Origin: Arthrobacter sp. AZCC_0090
GTDB lineage: Bacteria; Actinomycetota; Actinomycetes; Actinomycetales; Micrococcaceae
Assembly: GCF_014207375.1 (NCBI RefSeq)
Contig: NZ_JACHEE010000015.1
Location: forward strand, 1 to 64,000
Direction: 5' to 3'
Length of the DNA: 64,000 bases
Positions within the stretch are counted from its first letter, which is position 1. Every line of letters begins with the position of its first letter. The translations under genes and the position numbers were made by a program. This document shows positions 24,905 through 33,826 of the stretch, one piece after another. The notes below the pieces were generated by a model that worked only from the letters and a program-made list of their open reading frames with translations, was not told the DNA's origin and searched no databases.

Positions 24905-25083
24905 AATATTTGTGTATTAGCGTGTCGATTCAAGTCAATTCACAATTCGTCACGCCCTGTTTTCATTACCCCGCAATACGAAAAGCGAAGAATTTGTACG
25001 TTTTTCGCATGCCCCGGCCACAAGATGTGTAGCGTCGTGTCAATCCATTGCACAGCCTTGATTCTTCACGGAGGAAGCCGGAG

Positions 25084-26118
25084 ATGAGCCTCAGCGAGCT
25101 TCGAACCCTGGGACGCACAGGCGCCCTGATCAGCCCCCTTACCCTAGGTACCCTGAACCTTGGGACGGGCTCGGCGCCCACGGGCGCCGAGGAAAGCATC
25201 CGCATCGTCCATGCGGCGCTCGACGCCGGTATCACCAGCATCGACACCGCGGACATCTATTCACAGGGCGAGGCGGAGGCCATTGTCGGCAGGGCACTCC
25301 ATGGCCGCCGGGATGACGTTTTCCTTTCCACTAAGTTCCACGGACAAATGGGGCCGAATCCCGCGCACGCGGGGAATTCCAGGCGCTGGATCATGAGAGC
25401 CGTGGAGGGCAGCCTCAACCGCTTGAAGACGGACAGGATCGATCTCTACCAAGCTCACCGTCCGGACTACAACACGGATGTCCTGGAAACCATCACGGCA
25501 CTCAACGACCTCATCCGGCAGGGCAAGATCCTCTATTACGGAACCTCGGTATTCACGCCGTCGCAGCTTGTGGAGGCGCAGTGGATCGCGACGACGAACC
25601 ACCTCGTACCGCCGGTAGTGGACCAAGTGCCCTATTCCTTGCTGGTCCGCGCGAATGAACGCGACGTCTTCGCGATCACGCAACAGTACAACCTCGGCGT
25701 GCTCAGTTATGGACCGCTCGACGGCGGCTGGCTCTCCGGAAACTACCGCGTGGGAGCCCCGCAGCCCGCAAGCTCCCGCGCCTCAGCAGTTCCCGGCCGC
25801 TTCGATGTCTCCGCACCTTTCAACAGGAACAAACTCCTGGCTGCGGATGCCTTGGCCCGCGTCGCCGAACGGCATGGACTCACCCTCATCCAGCTGGCCG
25901 TCGGCTTCGCGCTGAGCCACCCCGCCGTCAGCAGCGTGGTCATCGGCCCACGCACGGAGGACCACCTGACCGATTACCTCAAGGCCGCGGACGTTGTCCT
26001 CAACGAAGCCGTCCTTGATGCCATTGACGACATCGTGGCGCCCGGCACCAACTTCCTGGAGCGGGACGCGGGGACCGTCGTCCCGCACCTTGAGTACGCA
26101 GAACTACGACGCCGGTAA
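25084..26118 (+). CDS. Aldo/keto reductase
   Basis: A 344-residue TIM-barrel NADP-dependent reductase. Catalytic set: Asp and Tyr in DTADIYSQGEAEAIVG, Lys in FLSTKFHG, His in DLYQAHRPDYNTD. The C-terminal NADP region has GVALSHPAVSSVVIGPRT-like sequence. ATG 25084 follows GGAGG closely. It resembles the voltage-gated-channel-beta-like/YajO group that reduces diverse carbonyls. It is divergent from the flavin reductase, possibly sharing control. Confidence 0.88.
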   Translation: MSLSELRTLGRTGALISPLTLGTLNLGTGSAPTGAEESIRIVHAALDAGITSIDTADIYSQGEAEAIVGRALHGRRDDVFLSTKFHGQMGPNPAHAGNSRRWIMRAVEGSLNRLKTDRIDLYQAHRPDYNTDVLETITALNDLIRQGKILYYGTSVFTPSQLVEAQWIATTNHLVPPVVDQVPYSLLVRANERDVFAITQQYNLGVLSYGPLDGGWLSGNYRVGAPQPASSRASAVPGRFDVSAPFNRNKLLAADALARVAERHGLTLIQLAVGFALSHPAVSSVVIGPRTEDHLTDYLKAADVVLNEAVLDAIDDIVAPGTNFLERDAGTVVPHLEYAELRRR

Positions 26119-26172
26119 TCAGCTTCGGGAGCAACGGACCGGGCCGCGCGCCGACTATACTCGTTCGCAATC

Positions 26173-26568
26173 ATGACTAGCCTCCCGACTTCCGCCCAAA
26201 CATCTAAAAGCGGCAACGTGCGCATCGACGCCTGGCTCTGGGCTATCCGCGCCTACAAGACGCGTTCCGCGGCCACTACCGCCTGCCGGGCAGGGCACGT
26301 GCGAATCAACGGGAACCCGGTCAAGGCCTCGCAATCCGTGATTATCGGCGACACCATCCGTGTCCGCCAGTCCGGCTTCGAGCGCATCCTTGAGGTCCGC
26401 CGGCTCATTGCCAAAAGGGTAGGAGCCGAAGCAGCCTCCCACTGCTTCACCGACCACACTCCGGAGCGCCCCGCGGCGCCGGCACTTGGGCTTCCCCAGC
26501 GCGACCGCGGCTCAGGACGGCCCACCAAGAAGGACCGGCGCGACATGCAGAAGCTGAAGGGGCAATAG
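26173..26568 (+). CDS. S4-domain RNA-binding protein (Hsp15-like)
   Basis: A 131-residue protein. The S4 fold occupies residues 16-80: VRIDAWLWAIRAYKTRSAA, CRAGHVRINGNPVKASQSV, GDTIRVRQSGFERILEV. The C-terminal tail is basic (GRPTKKDRRDMQKLKGQ), as in Hsp15/HslR, which in E. coli binds stalled 50S subunits carrying nascent chains. Role here by family only. Confidence 0.88.
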   Translation: MTSLPTSAQTSKSGNVRIDAWLWAIRAYKTRSAATTACRAGHVRINGNPVKASQSVIIGDTIRVRQSGFERILEVRRLIAKRVGAEAASHCFTDHTPERPAAPALGLPQRDRGSGRPTKKDRRDMQKLKGQ

Positions 26569-26725
26569 CACCCGACTCCGACAGGGCCGCTGGGAAGCCC
26601 GCGGTGCGGCCCGGCGTCGGGCGTTTTCTCCCCTCGGCTCTGCAGAGCGTGAGCGACGCGTAAAGTGACGGCGTAAAGTGGCAAGGGACGCCGATTCTGG
26701 ACGCCGCGCTGCCGAAGGAGAGAAC

Positions 26726-27343
26726 GTGACCATTGACTGGGACGAAAAAAGGGCCTTGCTACAGGAGCCCAACATTGCTGCCGTGACGCAGCTGTGCGAC
26801 GAACTGATGGCCAAGAGGCCAGGTTCTTCCGTGCCATACGTCGATCCGGTGCATGACGAAGACGAGTGCCGGATTGTCACACTCCATACGAGCCCGGGCA
26901 AAGGCACTGCCTCGGGATTCATTTCGCACCTCAACGACGACGATGCCGCCCGCCGCGCTCAGCTCATCTACGACTCGGCTGAATTGGACGTGCGCTATGT
27001 CATGCCATGGAACTCCTACCCTTGGGTCCGCGACCCCGACCTGCCGCCGGCATTGAGCGCACAGGAGAAGACCGACGGACTCCGCCCGTTCCGCCAGTTC
27101 CTCAAGATCAACAAGAGGGTCTCCGCGATCGTCGCGCATGGCGCAGAGGCCGCCGCCTTCCTGGCCCTCTACGAGAAGACCTACCACTCGCCGCTCCGGC
27201 AGCACGGGATCAAGGTCTACAAGGCAAGCGCGCTCGGCGGACGGGCGTTTGCCCTGTCCGAGGCGAAGCAGCAGGAACTCCTGGCCAAGAACATCGAAAT
27301 CTACCGGGACGCCATGCAGCGGGCGGGGATCCAGCACCTATAG
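26726..27343 (+). CDS. Uracil-DNA-glycosylase-superfamily-like protein
   Basis: A 205-residue protein from a GTG at 26726, chosen because GAAGGAG precedes it. Recognition is moderate. VRYVMPWNSYPW in the middle resembles the WN..PW strand of UDG-fold proteins, and RVSAIVAHGAEAAAFLALYEK resembles the strand-helix that binds the phosphate. The classical GQDPYH-type motif is not seen, so catalysis is uncertain. No operon partners are evident. It may instead be a family of unknown function conserved in actinobacteria. Confidence 0.5.
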   Translation: MTIDWDEKRALLQEPNIAAVTQLCDELMAKRPGSSVPYVDPVHDEDECRIVTLHTSPGKGTASGFISHLNDDDAARRAQLIYDSAELDVRYVMPWNSYPWVRDPDLPPALSAQEKTDGLRPFRQFLKINKRVSAIVAHGAEAAAFLALYEKTYHSPLRQHGIKVYKASALGGRAFALSEAKQQELLAKNIEIYRDAMQRAGIQHL

Positions 27344-27616
27344 AACACGGCTGGCGGGTGCGCGCCGGGAGTGAGTGTTCCGGGCTTATCGGCCCTCCAG
27401 CACCTAGTCCAAGGAAACTTCACTACTCATTTTGGGGCTATTCCCCACTCAGTGGCCGATTTCGGCCATAGCGTTGTTAATTGTGTGAGCCCAGTCCCCT
27501 AACGGTGTGCTTCTCCCACCGAAACCGGCTGGCCACGCCACTCCTTGCCCGAACCGATGGCGTTTCGTGTCGTGGACAACTCCTTTTGCAGTTGCCATGG
27601 GGGCGCGTGGGATTCA

Positions 27617-30205
27617 ATGATGGCAACGCTAAGAGTTAGGAGTCCTGGAGTGTTCGAAGAGGAAACCCGCCGCGCACTGGACCACGTGGCTCGCGGCATC
27701 AGTGTTCGGATCGTCGGCGGCGCGGGAAGCGGACGTTCCACGGTCTTGAAGTCGATCGTCGCGGATCTTGAAAAGACCGGAGCCGAGGTGTTCAGCCTCT
27801 CCGGCGCGCGGCTCTTGCGGGAGACCCCGTTGGCCGGAATAGGTAGCCTCGGCCTAGACGCACGGATCCGCCAGAATGGGCCACTGGGAGTGGCCGACGT
27901 CCTGGCAGAGCGACTCGCGCGGCGAGGCCCCAAAGCAATCGCTGTGGACGACGTCGATCTCCTGGACAAGGAGTCCCTCGCCGTCATAGACATTGTTCAA
28001 AGGCGGACGCGGCGGCCGCTGATGACGACGGCTGGCGACTCCCCGCTCTATTCGCAGTCTTCCGTGTTTTCGCCGGCCCGGTGGCCAGAGGCGAAAATCC
28101 GCCTGAGCCCGCTTCGCTACGATCAAGTCAACAAACTCCTGGCGCAGACTCTGGGATCGCCGCCAGACGTAGATCTGACCACCGCCATCCTCATGAAGTC
28201 AGCCGGGAACCCGCGGCTCGTGGTCAGGATTGCCCAAAGCGCGGTGTTCAGCAAGCTGCTCATACTTCGCGATGGACAATGGAGCATCGCTAGCCACACG
28301 CTTTGGAACGAGTACCTTCAGAGCACCATAGAGGCACTCCTTCAGGGCCTCAACACCGACGAACTGACGGCGTTGCACACCCTATCTGTCCTGGGGGCCA
28401 GTCCCATGGAGTCCCTGCACACGATGGCTGGTCCGGAGATCCTCGACGGTCTCGAAAGGCGCGGGCTGGTTGCGGTCACGGAAGACGTCAACAACACGAT
28501 CTGGGTGGACGTCAGTCCCCCGATCGTCGCGGACTATTTCCGCGACCGTCATACGCTTTCTTCGCGCAGGTTGCTGACTGATCGCATAGCCCGGGAAATC
28601 GACACCCCGTTCCAGCCGGCGAGCAATCCCTTGTCACCACCTCTTGCCGAGCTGCTCAAGGACCTTCGGAGGGAAGCGGGAGGCGGCACGTCAGCAACCC
28701 GACATTTCCAGGAACAGCTCCGTTTGCTTGAGGAGGCGCATTTCGGACTGTGGGAGTCCGAACCGTCCATGTCCAACGCGGCTGCATTCCTCAAGTTCTA
28801 CTGGGGCGGAGCAATCGACCCCTCGCGCATCGAACAAGTCTTCAGTGGAACCCAGTTCGCGGGGGCGGATCCCGCCGACAGTTTCTTCTTTGCCATGACC
28901 CAGGCGCTTTGGGTGATCTCTTATGGCGATGGGCTCGTGGCGGCCACCGGCATACTCAAGGATCTGGGTAGTGCCTACCCCGACTGGAAGGCCGAGGCTG
29001 AAGCATTTGCGATCTACCTTGCAGCGTCATTCGACCGCATGCCTGCAAATCTCGACCAAGCCTTGTACGGGCTGACAAGCCACCATCCCGAAAGCGGCGT
29101 TGTGCCGGTTATTCAAGGCATGCTGGAGATATACCGCTTCGATGCCCAGGTGGCCCTTATGGCCCTCGATTCAGCAGACAGTTACGAACTCGTCACCAGT
29201 ATTGAACCTTTCGTTCGCGGGCTCGCCCTCCTCATCGGCGGACAGAGCGATGAAGCGCTCTCCTTCTCCCTGGCCCAGCGTGCGGCAGCACGGCGCGGCC
29301 TCGACCAGTTCCGCTTCGTCGCAAGCAGTTACGTATCGGTGCTGGCCTTGCTCCAACGAGGTTTGAGCCTTGAAGCCGACTACGTCATGACCAGCGTCTT
29401 CGCCCTGGGCAAGCACGGCTTCCTGGTGAGTTTTCTCCATGATGCGATGCTCAGAATCGCCGGCCTTCGCGAGTTGTCCGCCTCAGCCAAGACCATCCCC
29501 TCGCTCGGAACCCAGGCACGCAAGGATGTCGCGGATATCGGCCCCCTGCCCGGAACCGGAAAATCGGTCTACGATCTCGTTGCCGCGCAGTATTCTTCTC
29601 CCGAGGAATTCGATGAAAGGGCCGCCGTCCTTCTGGAGCAGCAGATTGATCGCGGATACATCACGGAGGCCGTATATTCCTCGCTGTTCATGCTCGCACT
29701 CTCCCCTGGCCAAAGAATCCTCAAGGGAGCGGGTCGGGTGTTCAAGAAACATTGTGGCGCCATGCACGATCAGTTCCTCGCGATTGCTTCGGCTGTCAGC
29801 GACAATGATCATCAGTTGCTGAGGATTCTTCTGGACCAATACGAACCCGACACCGACCTTCACCTGATCGGCACGCTTCTCAAGGGGACTGCGAGGCGCT
29901 ATTCGCTTGAACGCGACCCCGATTGCGCCGCGGCGTTCCAACAAACCGTGTCCGCCTTCGAAGTCCGCTTCCAGCCGAAGGGGGAGGACCTTGTCCTCGA
30001 CACCGGGGCAGAACGGCCTCAGCCCCTGTCAGCAAGGGAGATAGAGATAGCCATTCTGGCCGGCCATCAAAGCAATATCGAAATATCCAGCCGGCTGGGG
30101 ATCAGCACCCGGACCGTGGAAAACCACATCTCGAGGGCCCTCAAGAAGACCGGAACCGCGTCCCGGAGCGGCCTGTACGACGTGGTTCGAAGCTTGCGTA
30201 AGTGA
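27617..30205 (+). CDS. Large LuxR-family regulator with P-loop-like domain
   Basis: About 862 residues, taking the ATG at 27617 (27620 is equally possible). An N-terminal STAND/AAA-like ATPase region has GGAGSGRST (about residues 34-42) and a Walker B IAVDDVDLLD. The Walker A lysine is replaced by arginine. A long helical middle region, probably TPR-like, follows (about 300-770). The C-terminus is a LuxR helix-turn-helix: LSAREIEIAILAGHQSNIEI, SSRLGISTRTVENHISRALKK. This is the LAL/MalT-like layout. No obvious target is adjacent. The 270-base gap before it (27344-27616) holds no gene. Confidence 0.85.
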   Translation: MMATLRVRSPGVFEEETRRALDHVARGISVRIVGGAGSGRSTVLKSIVADLEKTGAEVFSLSGARLLRETPLAGIGSLGLDARIRQNGPLGVADVLAERLARRGPKAIAVDDVDLLDKESLAVIDIVQRRTRRPLMTTAGDSPLYSQSSVFSPARWPEAKIRLSPLRYDQVNKLLAQTLGSPPDVDLTTAILMKSAGNPRLVVRIAQSAVFSKLLILRDGQWSIASHTLWNEYLQSTIEALLQGLNTDELTALHTLSVLGASPMESLHTMAGPEILDGLERRGLVAVTEDVNNTIWVDVSPPIVADYFRDRHTLSSRRLLTDRIAREIDTPFQPASNPLSPPLAELLKDLRREAGGGTSATRHFQEQLRLLEEAHFGLWESEPSMSNAAAFLKFYWGGAIDPSRIEQVFSGTQFAGADPADSFFFAMTQALWVISYGDGLVAATGILKDLGSAYPDWKAEAEAFAIYLAASFDRMPANLDQALYGLTSHHPESGVVPVIQGMLEIYRFDAQVALMALDSADSYELVTSIEPFVRGLALLIGGQSDEALSFSLAQRAAARRGLDQFRFVASSYVSVLALLQRGLSLEADYVMTSVFALGKHGFLVSFLHDAMLRIAGLRELSASAKTIPSLGTQARKDVADIGPLPGTGKSVYDLVAAQYSSPEEFDERAAVLLEQQIDRGYITEAVYSSLFMLALSPGQRILKGAGRVFKKHCGAMHDQFLAIASAVSDNDHQLLRILLDQYEPDTDLHLIGTLLKGTARRYSLERDPDCAAAFQQTVSAFEVRFQPKGEDLVLDTGAERPQPLSAREIEIAILAGHQSNIEISSRLGISTRTVENHISRALKKTGTASRSGLYDVVRSLRK

Positions 30206-30230
30206 CGGGCCACGGCGGTAGATTGTGGGC

Positions 30231-30737
30231 ATGGGACAGACTTCCTCAGGCCGTCGAGATGTGATCGCTGATCGGCTCTTGGGTGTCGCGGAGTTCAGCC
30301 ACGCGCACTGGTTCTTCGGCAATCTTTATGAAGCCATCGTCAAAATTCCGCACCGGGTGGCGGCCTCGGAAGCGAGCCGTGAACTCCCCCGGTCTCCGTT
30401 TGGAGCGGGTAGCCCCGGCCGCTACTACGCGCCGATCGCCCCGATCAGCGCCCCTGCCGCCATCGCTGCCCTCGTGACTGGTTGGAATCATTCCAGCAGC
30501 AGGGGTTGGTTGATAGTGGCTGCCGCCAGCTCGACGACTGGTGCTGCTGCTACCGCATACCTTCTACGGTCCATCAACCCTGAGTTGTTCTTCAGCCCAC
30601 AGCCGCTCGACGAGACGCGCCGCAAACCCCTGTTGAAGCGGTGGTACAGGATCCACACCCTCAGGCTCACAGCCAGCGCCGTTGCACTGGCCGCCATCCA
30701 TCAGGCACGGACCATCCGACTCAGAAGCCACCCATAG
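30231..30737 (+). CDS. Hypothetical integral membrane protein, DUF1772-like
   Basis: About 168 residues from the ATG at 30231 (a GTG at 30225 is also in frame). Three hydrophobic segments are visible: about 64-80, 86-104 and 138-153. The start LLGVAEFSHAHWFFGNLYEAIVKIPHRVA resembles the DUF1772/anthrone-oxygenase-like family, but the match is only by eye. It begins 25 bases after the LuxR gene and may be co-transcribed with it. Confidence 0.55.
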   Translation: MGQTSSGRRDVIADRLLGVAEFSHAHWFFGNLYEAIVKIPHRVAASEASRELPRSPFGAGSPGRYYAPIAPISAPAAIAALVTGWNHSSSRGWLIVAAASSTTGAAATAYLLRSINPELFFSPQPLDETRRKPLLKRWYRIHTLRLTASAVALAAIHQARTIRLRSHP

Positions 30738-30926
30738 GAATCCACCGTGGGCGCCGACAGATGCGGCGTACTGACTTTCGCTAAAGATTTTCTCCGCGCG
30801 TTCGCTTTGCGTCACATGTCTTTGCGTTTTGTTCATTTTGGGTCAAGTGCCGGTTCACTGACTGCCTGACGGCTGCTGGGAGGATGCAGAGGGGAAACAT
30901 CGACGGCTAAAGAAGAGGTTACAAAC

Positions 30927-33050
30927 ATGGTTACGGTGAACCGGAGGCAATTGCTCGGGGGCGTTGCGGCTGCTGCCGCCTCAATGGCGTTGCCAGCATC
31001 GATCGGGAAGGCGCTGGCGGCGGAACCGGCAGTGCGAAGCGGCACGATCGACGACGTCGAACATGTGGTCATCCTGATGCAAGAGAACCGGTCCTTCGAT
31101 CACTATTTCGGCACCATGCGGGGAGTCCGTGGCTTCGGTGATCCGCGTCCGTGGCTCCTTCCCAACGGAAACGACGTTTGGCATCAACCCCCTGCTACCG
31201 TTCAGACTGCTCGCTACCATGCCCGCGGATTGCCCGCAGACGCAAAATACGTCCTGCCGTTCTACCTCGATTCAGCCCGGACATCAGAGAACATCGCCGG
31301 CACCGACCATGGCTGGAGCAGCGGCCACTTGGCGTGGAACGAGGGCCGCTGGGACCAGTGGGTAAACCAAAAGCAAGACGTACTGACGATGGCTTATCTG
31401 TCCGAGAAGGAAAACAGCTTCCATCGAGCCCTTGCAGACTCATTCACCATCTGCGACGCGTATTTTGCCTCCGTCCACGCCGATACCGCACCGAACAGGA
31501 TTGCACTGTGGACGGGCACAATCGACCCGCAAAACCGGCTCGGCTCGGCCAAGAATGGACCCGGCATCGAGGAACGCAACGTCACCAACGGCTATACCTG
31601 GACCACCTACGCGGAGCGGCTTCAGCAGAACGGCATCAGCTGGCGTGTCTACCAGGGAGGAACAGGTGTTCCGGGCCAACCAACGGACAACTACACCGAC
31701 AACTCCCTTGAATTCTTCGCCAACTTCCAAAGGGCACAGGGGGCCAGCGGGCCGCTCGTAGACAACGGCGCGTCAACCCACACCCTTGCCGAGCTGAAAC
31801 AGCACGTGCTCACCGGTGCACTGCCCTCTGTGTCGTGGATCGTTTCGCCCTACAAGTACAGCGAGCATCCCTCGGCTTCGCCGACGGACGGCGCGTACTA
31901 CATCGACACGGTCCTTGACGCTCTCACCGCGGATCCCAAAGTCTGGGCAAAGACGGCGCTGATCCTGAACTATGACGAGAACGATGGCTTCTTCGACCAC
32001 GTGGTACCTCCCATGCCGCCGCTGAAGAACCGCCCCGGCACCGACGGCCTAGTATCGGCGACCCTGTCGGCGAGCCTCGCGGATGAATTCCTCGATCTGG
32101 ATCTGCACCCCGGCGAAGCACACCCTTTGGTGCCCGGCGCCGACCCTCACGGAAAACAACCCATTGGCCTCGGTCCCAGGGTTCCACTTGTTGTCATCTC
32201 ACCCTGGAGCAAGGGCGGATGGGTCTGCTCGGAAGTATTCGACCACACCTCGGTCATCCGATTCCTGGAAAAGCGATTCCGCGTGCCGGAGCCGAACATC
32301 AGCGACTGGCGCCGTTCCGTCTGTGGGGACCTCACATCGGCGTTTGACTTCTCCAGAGCGCAGTCCGACTTCACCGCAATGACACCACCCGCCCCCATCC
32401 AGGGGCAGGGCCAGCCCTTCTCAGTCCAGAATCCGCAGTCAATGCCGCAGCAAGCACCTGGAGTCCGTCCGGCGCGCCCCCTTCCGTATCGATTCGGCGT
32501 CGAGTTCGTACGCTCCGGCAGCTCCGAACTCACCCTGGAATTCGCAAATCAGGGAGAGGCCGGCGCCCACTTCCTGGTCCGCAACGGACGAGCCCCGCAG
32601 GACGCGCCGCGCCGATACCAGGTTGCCGCGAAAGACACCGTCCGCGATTCCTGGTCCAGCGACACTTCATACGACCTGGGAGTGTGGGGCGCCAACGGCT
32701 ACCTTGCTGAGTTCAAGGGCAGTCTCACGGACGCTGACGAGCTCCAAGCCAAGGTACAAGAGGACGTCGCCGGCACCAGCGTGCAGCTCGTGCTCAGCAA
32801 TTCCGGAACGCGCCCCCGAAAAGTCCGCATCTCCAATGCCTACGACCAAGGCAAAGCGCTCAAAGTGACGGTCCCGCCCAGGAAGACCGTTGCCAGGGAA
32901 ATCGAACTGGCGTCCAGCCACGGCTGGTACGACGTGAGCGTTGCCGACGAAGACGCCCCTCAATACCTTCGGCGGTTCGCCGGCCACCACGAAAACGGCA
33001 AACCCAGCTACAGCGACCCCGCCACAGGCGCCGCCCTCAACCAACAATAA
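30927..33050 (+). CDS. Phosphocholine-specific phospholipase C, Tat-exported
   Basis: A 707-residue secreted enzyme that cleaves phosphatidylcholine or sphingomyelin. The N-terminus has the twin-arginine signal NRRQLLGGVAAAAASMALPA with an ALAA-type cleavage site near residue 33. The phosphoesterase domain starts HVVILMQENRSFDHYFGTMRG, continues through DTAPNRIALWTGT and NYDENDGFFDHVVPP, and ends near HTSVIRFLEKRF. Two C-terminal beta domains of the PLC type follow (about 505-690), with LPYRFGVEFVRSG and ASSHGWYDVSV. Length matches the family. A 22-bp stem terminator follows. Possibly for phosphate acquisition (inference). Confidence 0.93.
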   Translation: MVTVNRRQLLGGVAAAAASMALPASIGKALAAEPAVRSGTIDDVEHVVILMQENRSFDHYFGTMRGVRGFGDPRPWLLPNGNDVWHQPPATVQTARYHARGLPADAKYVLPFYLDSARTSENIAGTDHGWSSGHLAWNEGRWDQWVNQKQDVLTMAYLSEKENSFHRALADSFTICDAYFASVHADTAPNRIALWTGTIDPQNRLGSAKNGPGIEERNVTNGYTWTTYAERLQQNGISWRVYQGGTGVPGQPTDNYTDNSLEFFANFQRAQGASGPLVDNGASTHTLAELKQHVLTGALPSVSWIVSPYKYSEHPSASPTDGAYYIDTVLDALTADPKVWAKTALILNYDENDGFFDHVVPPMPPLKNRPGTDGLVSATLSASLADEFLDLDLHPGEAHPLVPGADPHGKQPIGLGPRVPLVVISPWSKGGWVCSEVFDHTSVIRFLEKRFRVPEPNISDWRRSVCGDLTSAFDFSRAQSDFTAMTPPAPIQGQGQPFSVQNPQSMPQQAPGVRPARPLPYRFGVEFVRSGSSELTLEFANQGEAGAHFLVRNGRAPQDAPRRYQVAAKDTVRDSWSSDTSYDLGVWGANGYLAEFKGSLTDADELQAKVQEDVAGTSVQLVLSNSGTRPRKVRISNAYDQGKALKVTVPPRKTVAREIELASSHGWYDVSVADEDAPQYLRRFAGHHENGKPSYSDPATGAALNQQ

Positions 33051-33088
33051 AGACCCGGAGGCATCAGCCCTTCGGGTCCACGGATGTG

Positions 33089-33136
33089 AGCAAGCCGGTA
33101 GACGTCCTGGTGGTCCAGGACGTCTACCGGCTTGCT
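33089..33136 (+). terminator. Strong hairpin terminator after phospholipase C
   Basis: A perfect 22-base stem (33089-33110 with 33115-33136) and a four-base loop, 39 bases after the phospholipase stop codon. It sits between convergent genes and can act in both directions. Confidence 0.85.
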
Positions 33137-33147
33137 TGCAGGTACCG

Positions 33148-33765
33148 CTACGGCATTTGAGGGAAATGCTGGCGGTTCCTGATCCGCGATTCGCCGAAAT
33201 CAACTCCCACCTGGCCAATCTCCCACGGTCCGCGGCCCCTGTACATTGGCCTGCCCACGGCCACATGGGGTACCCATCGAGGCGAACGGTATCCAAGTGC
33301 TGGAGAGCTGAGAATGAAGTCGTCAATGTTGTCGACAAGAAGTTCGTCCAAAAGTTCGTGAAGGGCTTCCACGAGGGAAACCTGATAGTCATGCACCGAA
33401 GCGGGTACGTCTATTCCCAGTCCGCACACCCCACCGGCGCCTAGTACGATCAGCCTTTCGGCGCTTCCGGAAAAAGCTTCCAGCACAGGCAACCCCTCTA
33501 CCCAGGAAATTGTCTTGCGCATGGCCGACTCAGGACTGGTGTTGCCTTTGGTCCAATCAGCCACGTCCCGGCAAAAGTCATCCAGGACGCCCAGGTGCAA
33601 CAGTGTCATATGCAGTCCCCGCTGCCTACGTAGCGCATACACGTAGCGCGCTAACTCTTCATAGTCCGAAGGCCCGGCCCCAACGCCGAGGACCGGCACC
33701 TCCACCGTGATGGGCGGTACTTTCTGCGTCGTTGAATCCCATTGCCCGCGCGGACGGTTGGCCAT
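33148..33765 (-). CDS. 2H-phosphoesterase-like protein
   Basis: A 205-residue protein not clearly assigned to a named family. Two HxT/HxV-type motifs spaced as in the 2H (LigT/CPDase) superfamily are visible: HMTLLHLG near residue 53 and PHVAVGRP near residue 166. These would supply the two catalytic histidines that act on 2',3'-cyclic or similar phosphodiesters. The second motif has Ala instead of Ser/Thr, which weakens the case. It lies 61 bases downstream of the Fic gene on the same strand and may form an operon with it. Confidence 0.5.
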   Translation of the reverse strand: MANRPRGQWDSTTQKVPPITVEVPVLGVGAGPSDYEELARYVYALRRQRGLHMTLLHLGVLDDFCRDVADWTKGNTSPESAMRKTISWVEGLPVLEAFSGSAERLIVLGAGGVCGLGIDVPASVHDYQVSLVEALHELLDELLVDNIDDFILSSPALGYRSPRWVPHVAVGRPMYRGRGPWEIGQVGVDFGESRIRNRQHFPQMP

Positions 33766-33826
33766 GGATGCAATTATGCTCCGGCAGCAGTTCGCTCGCC
33801 TCGGGAATGCGGTTCGAGCGGCTGGC

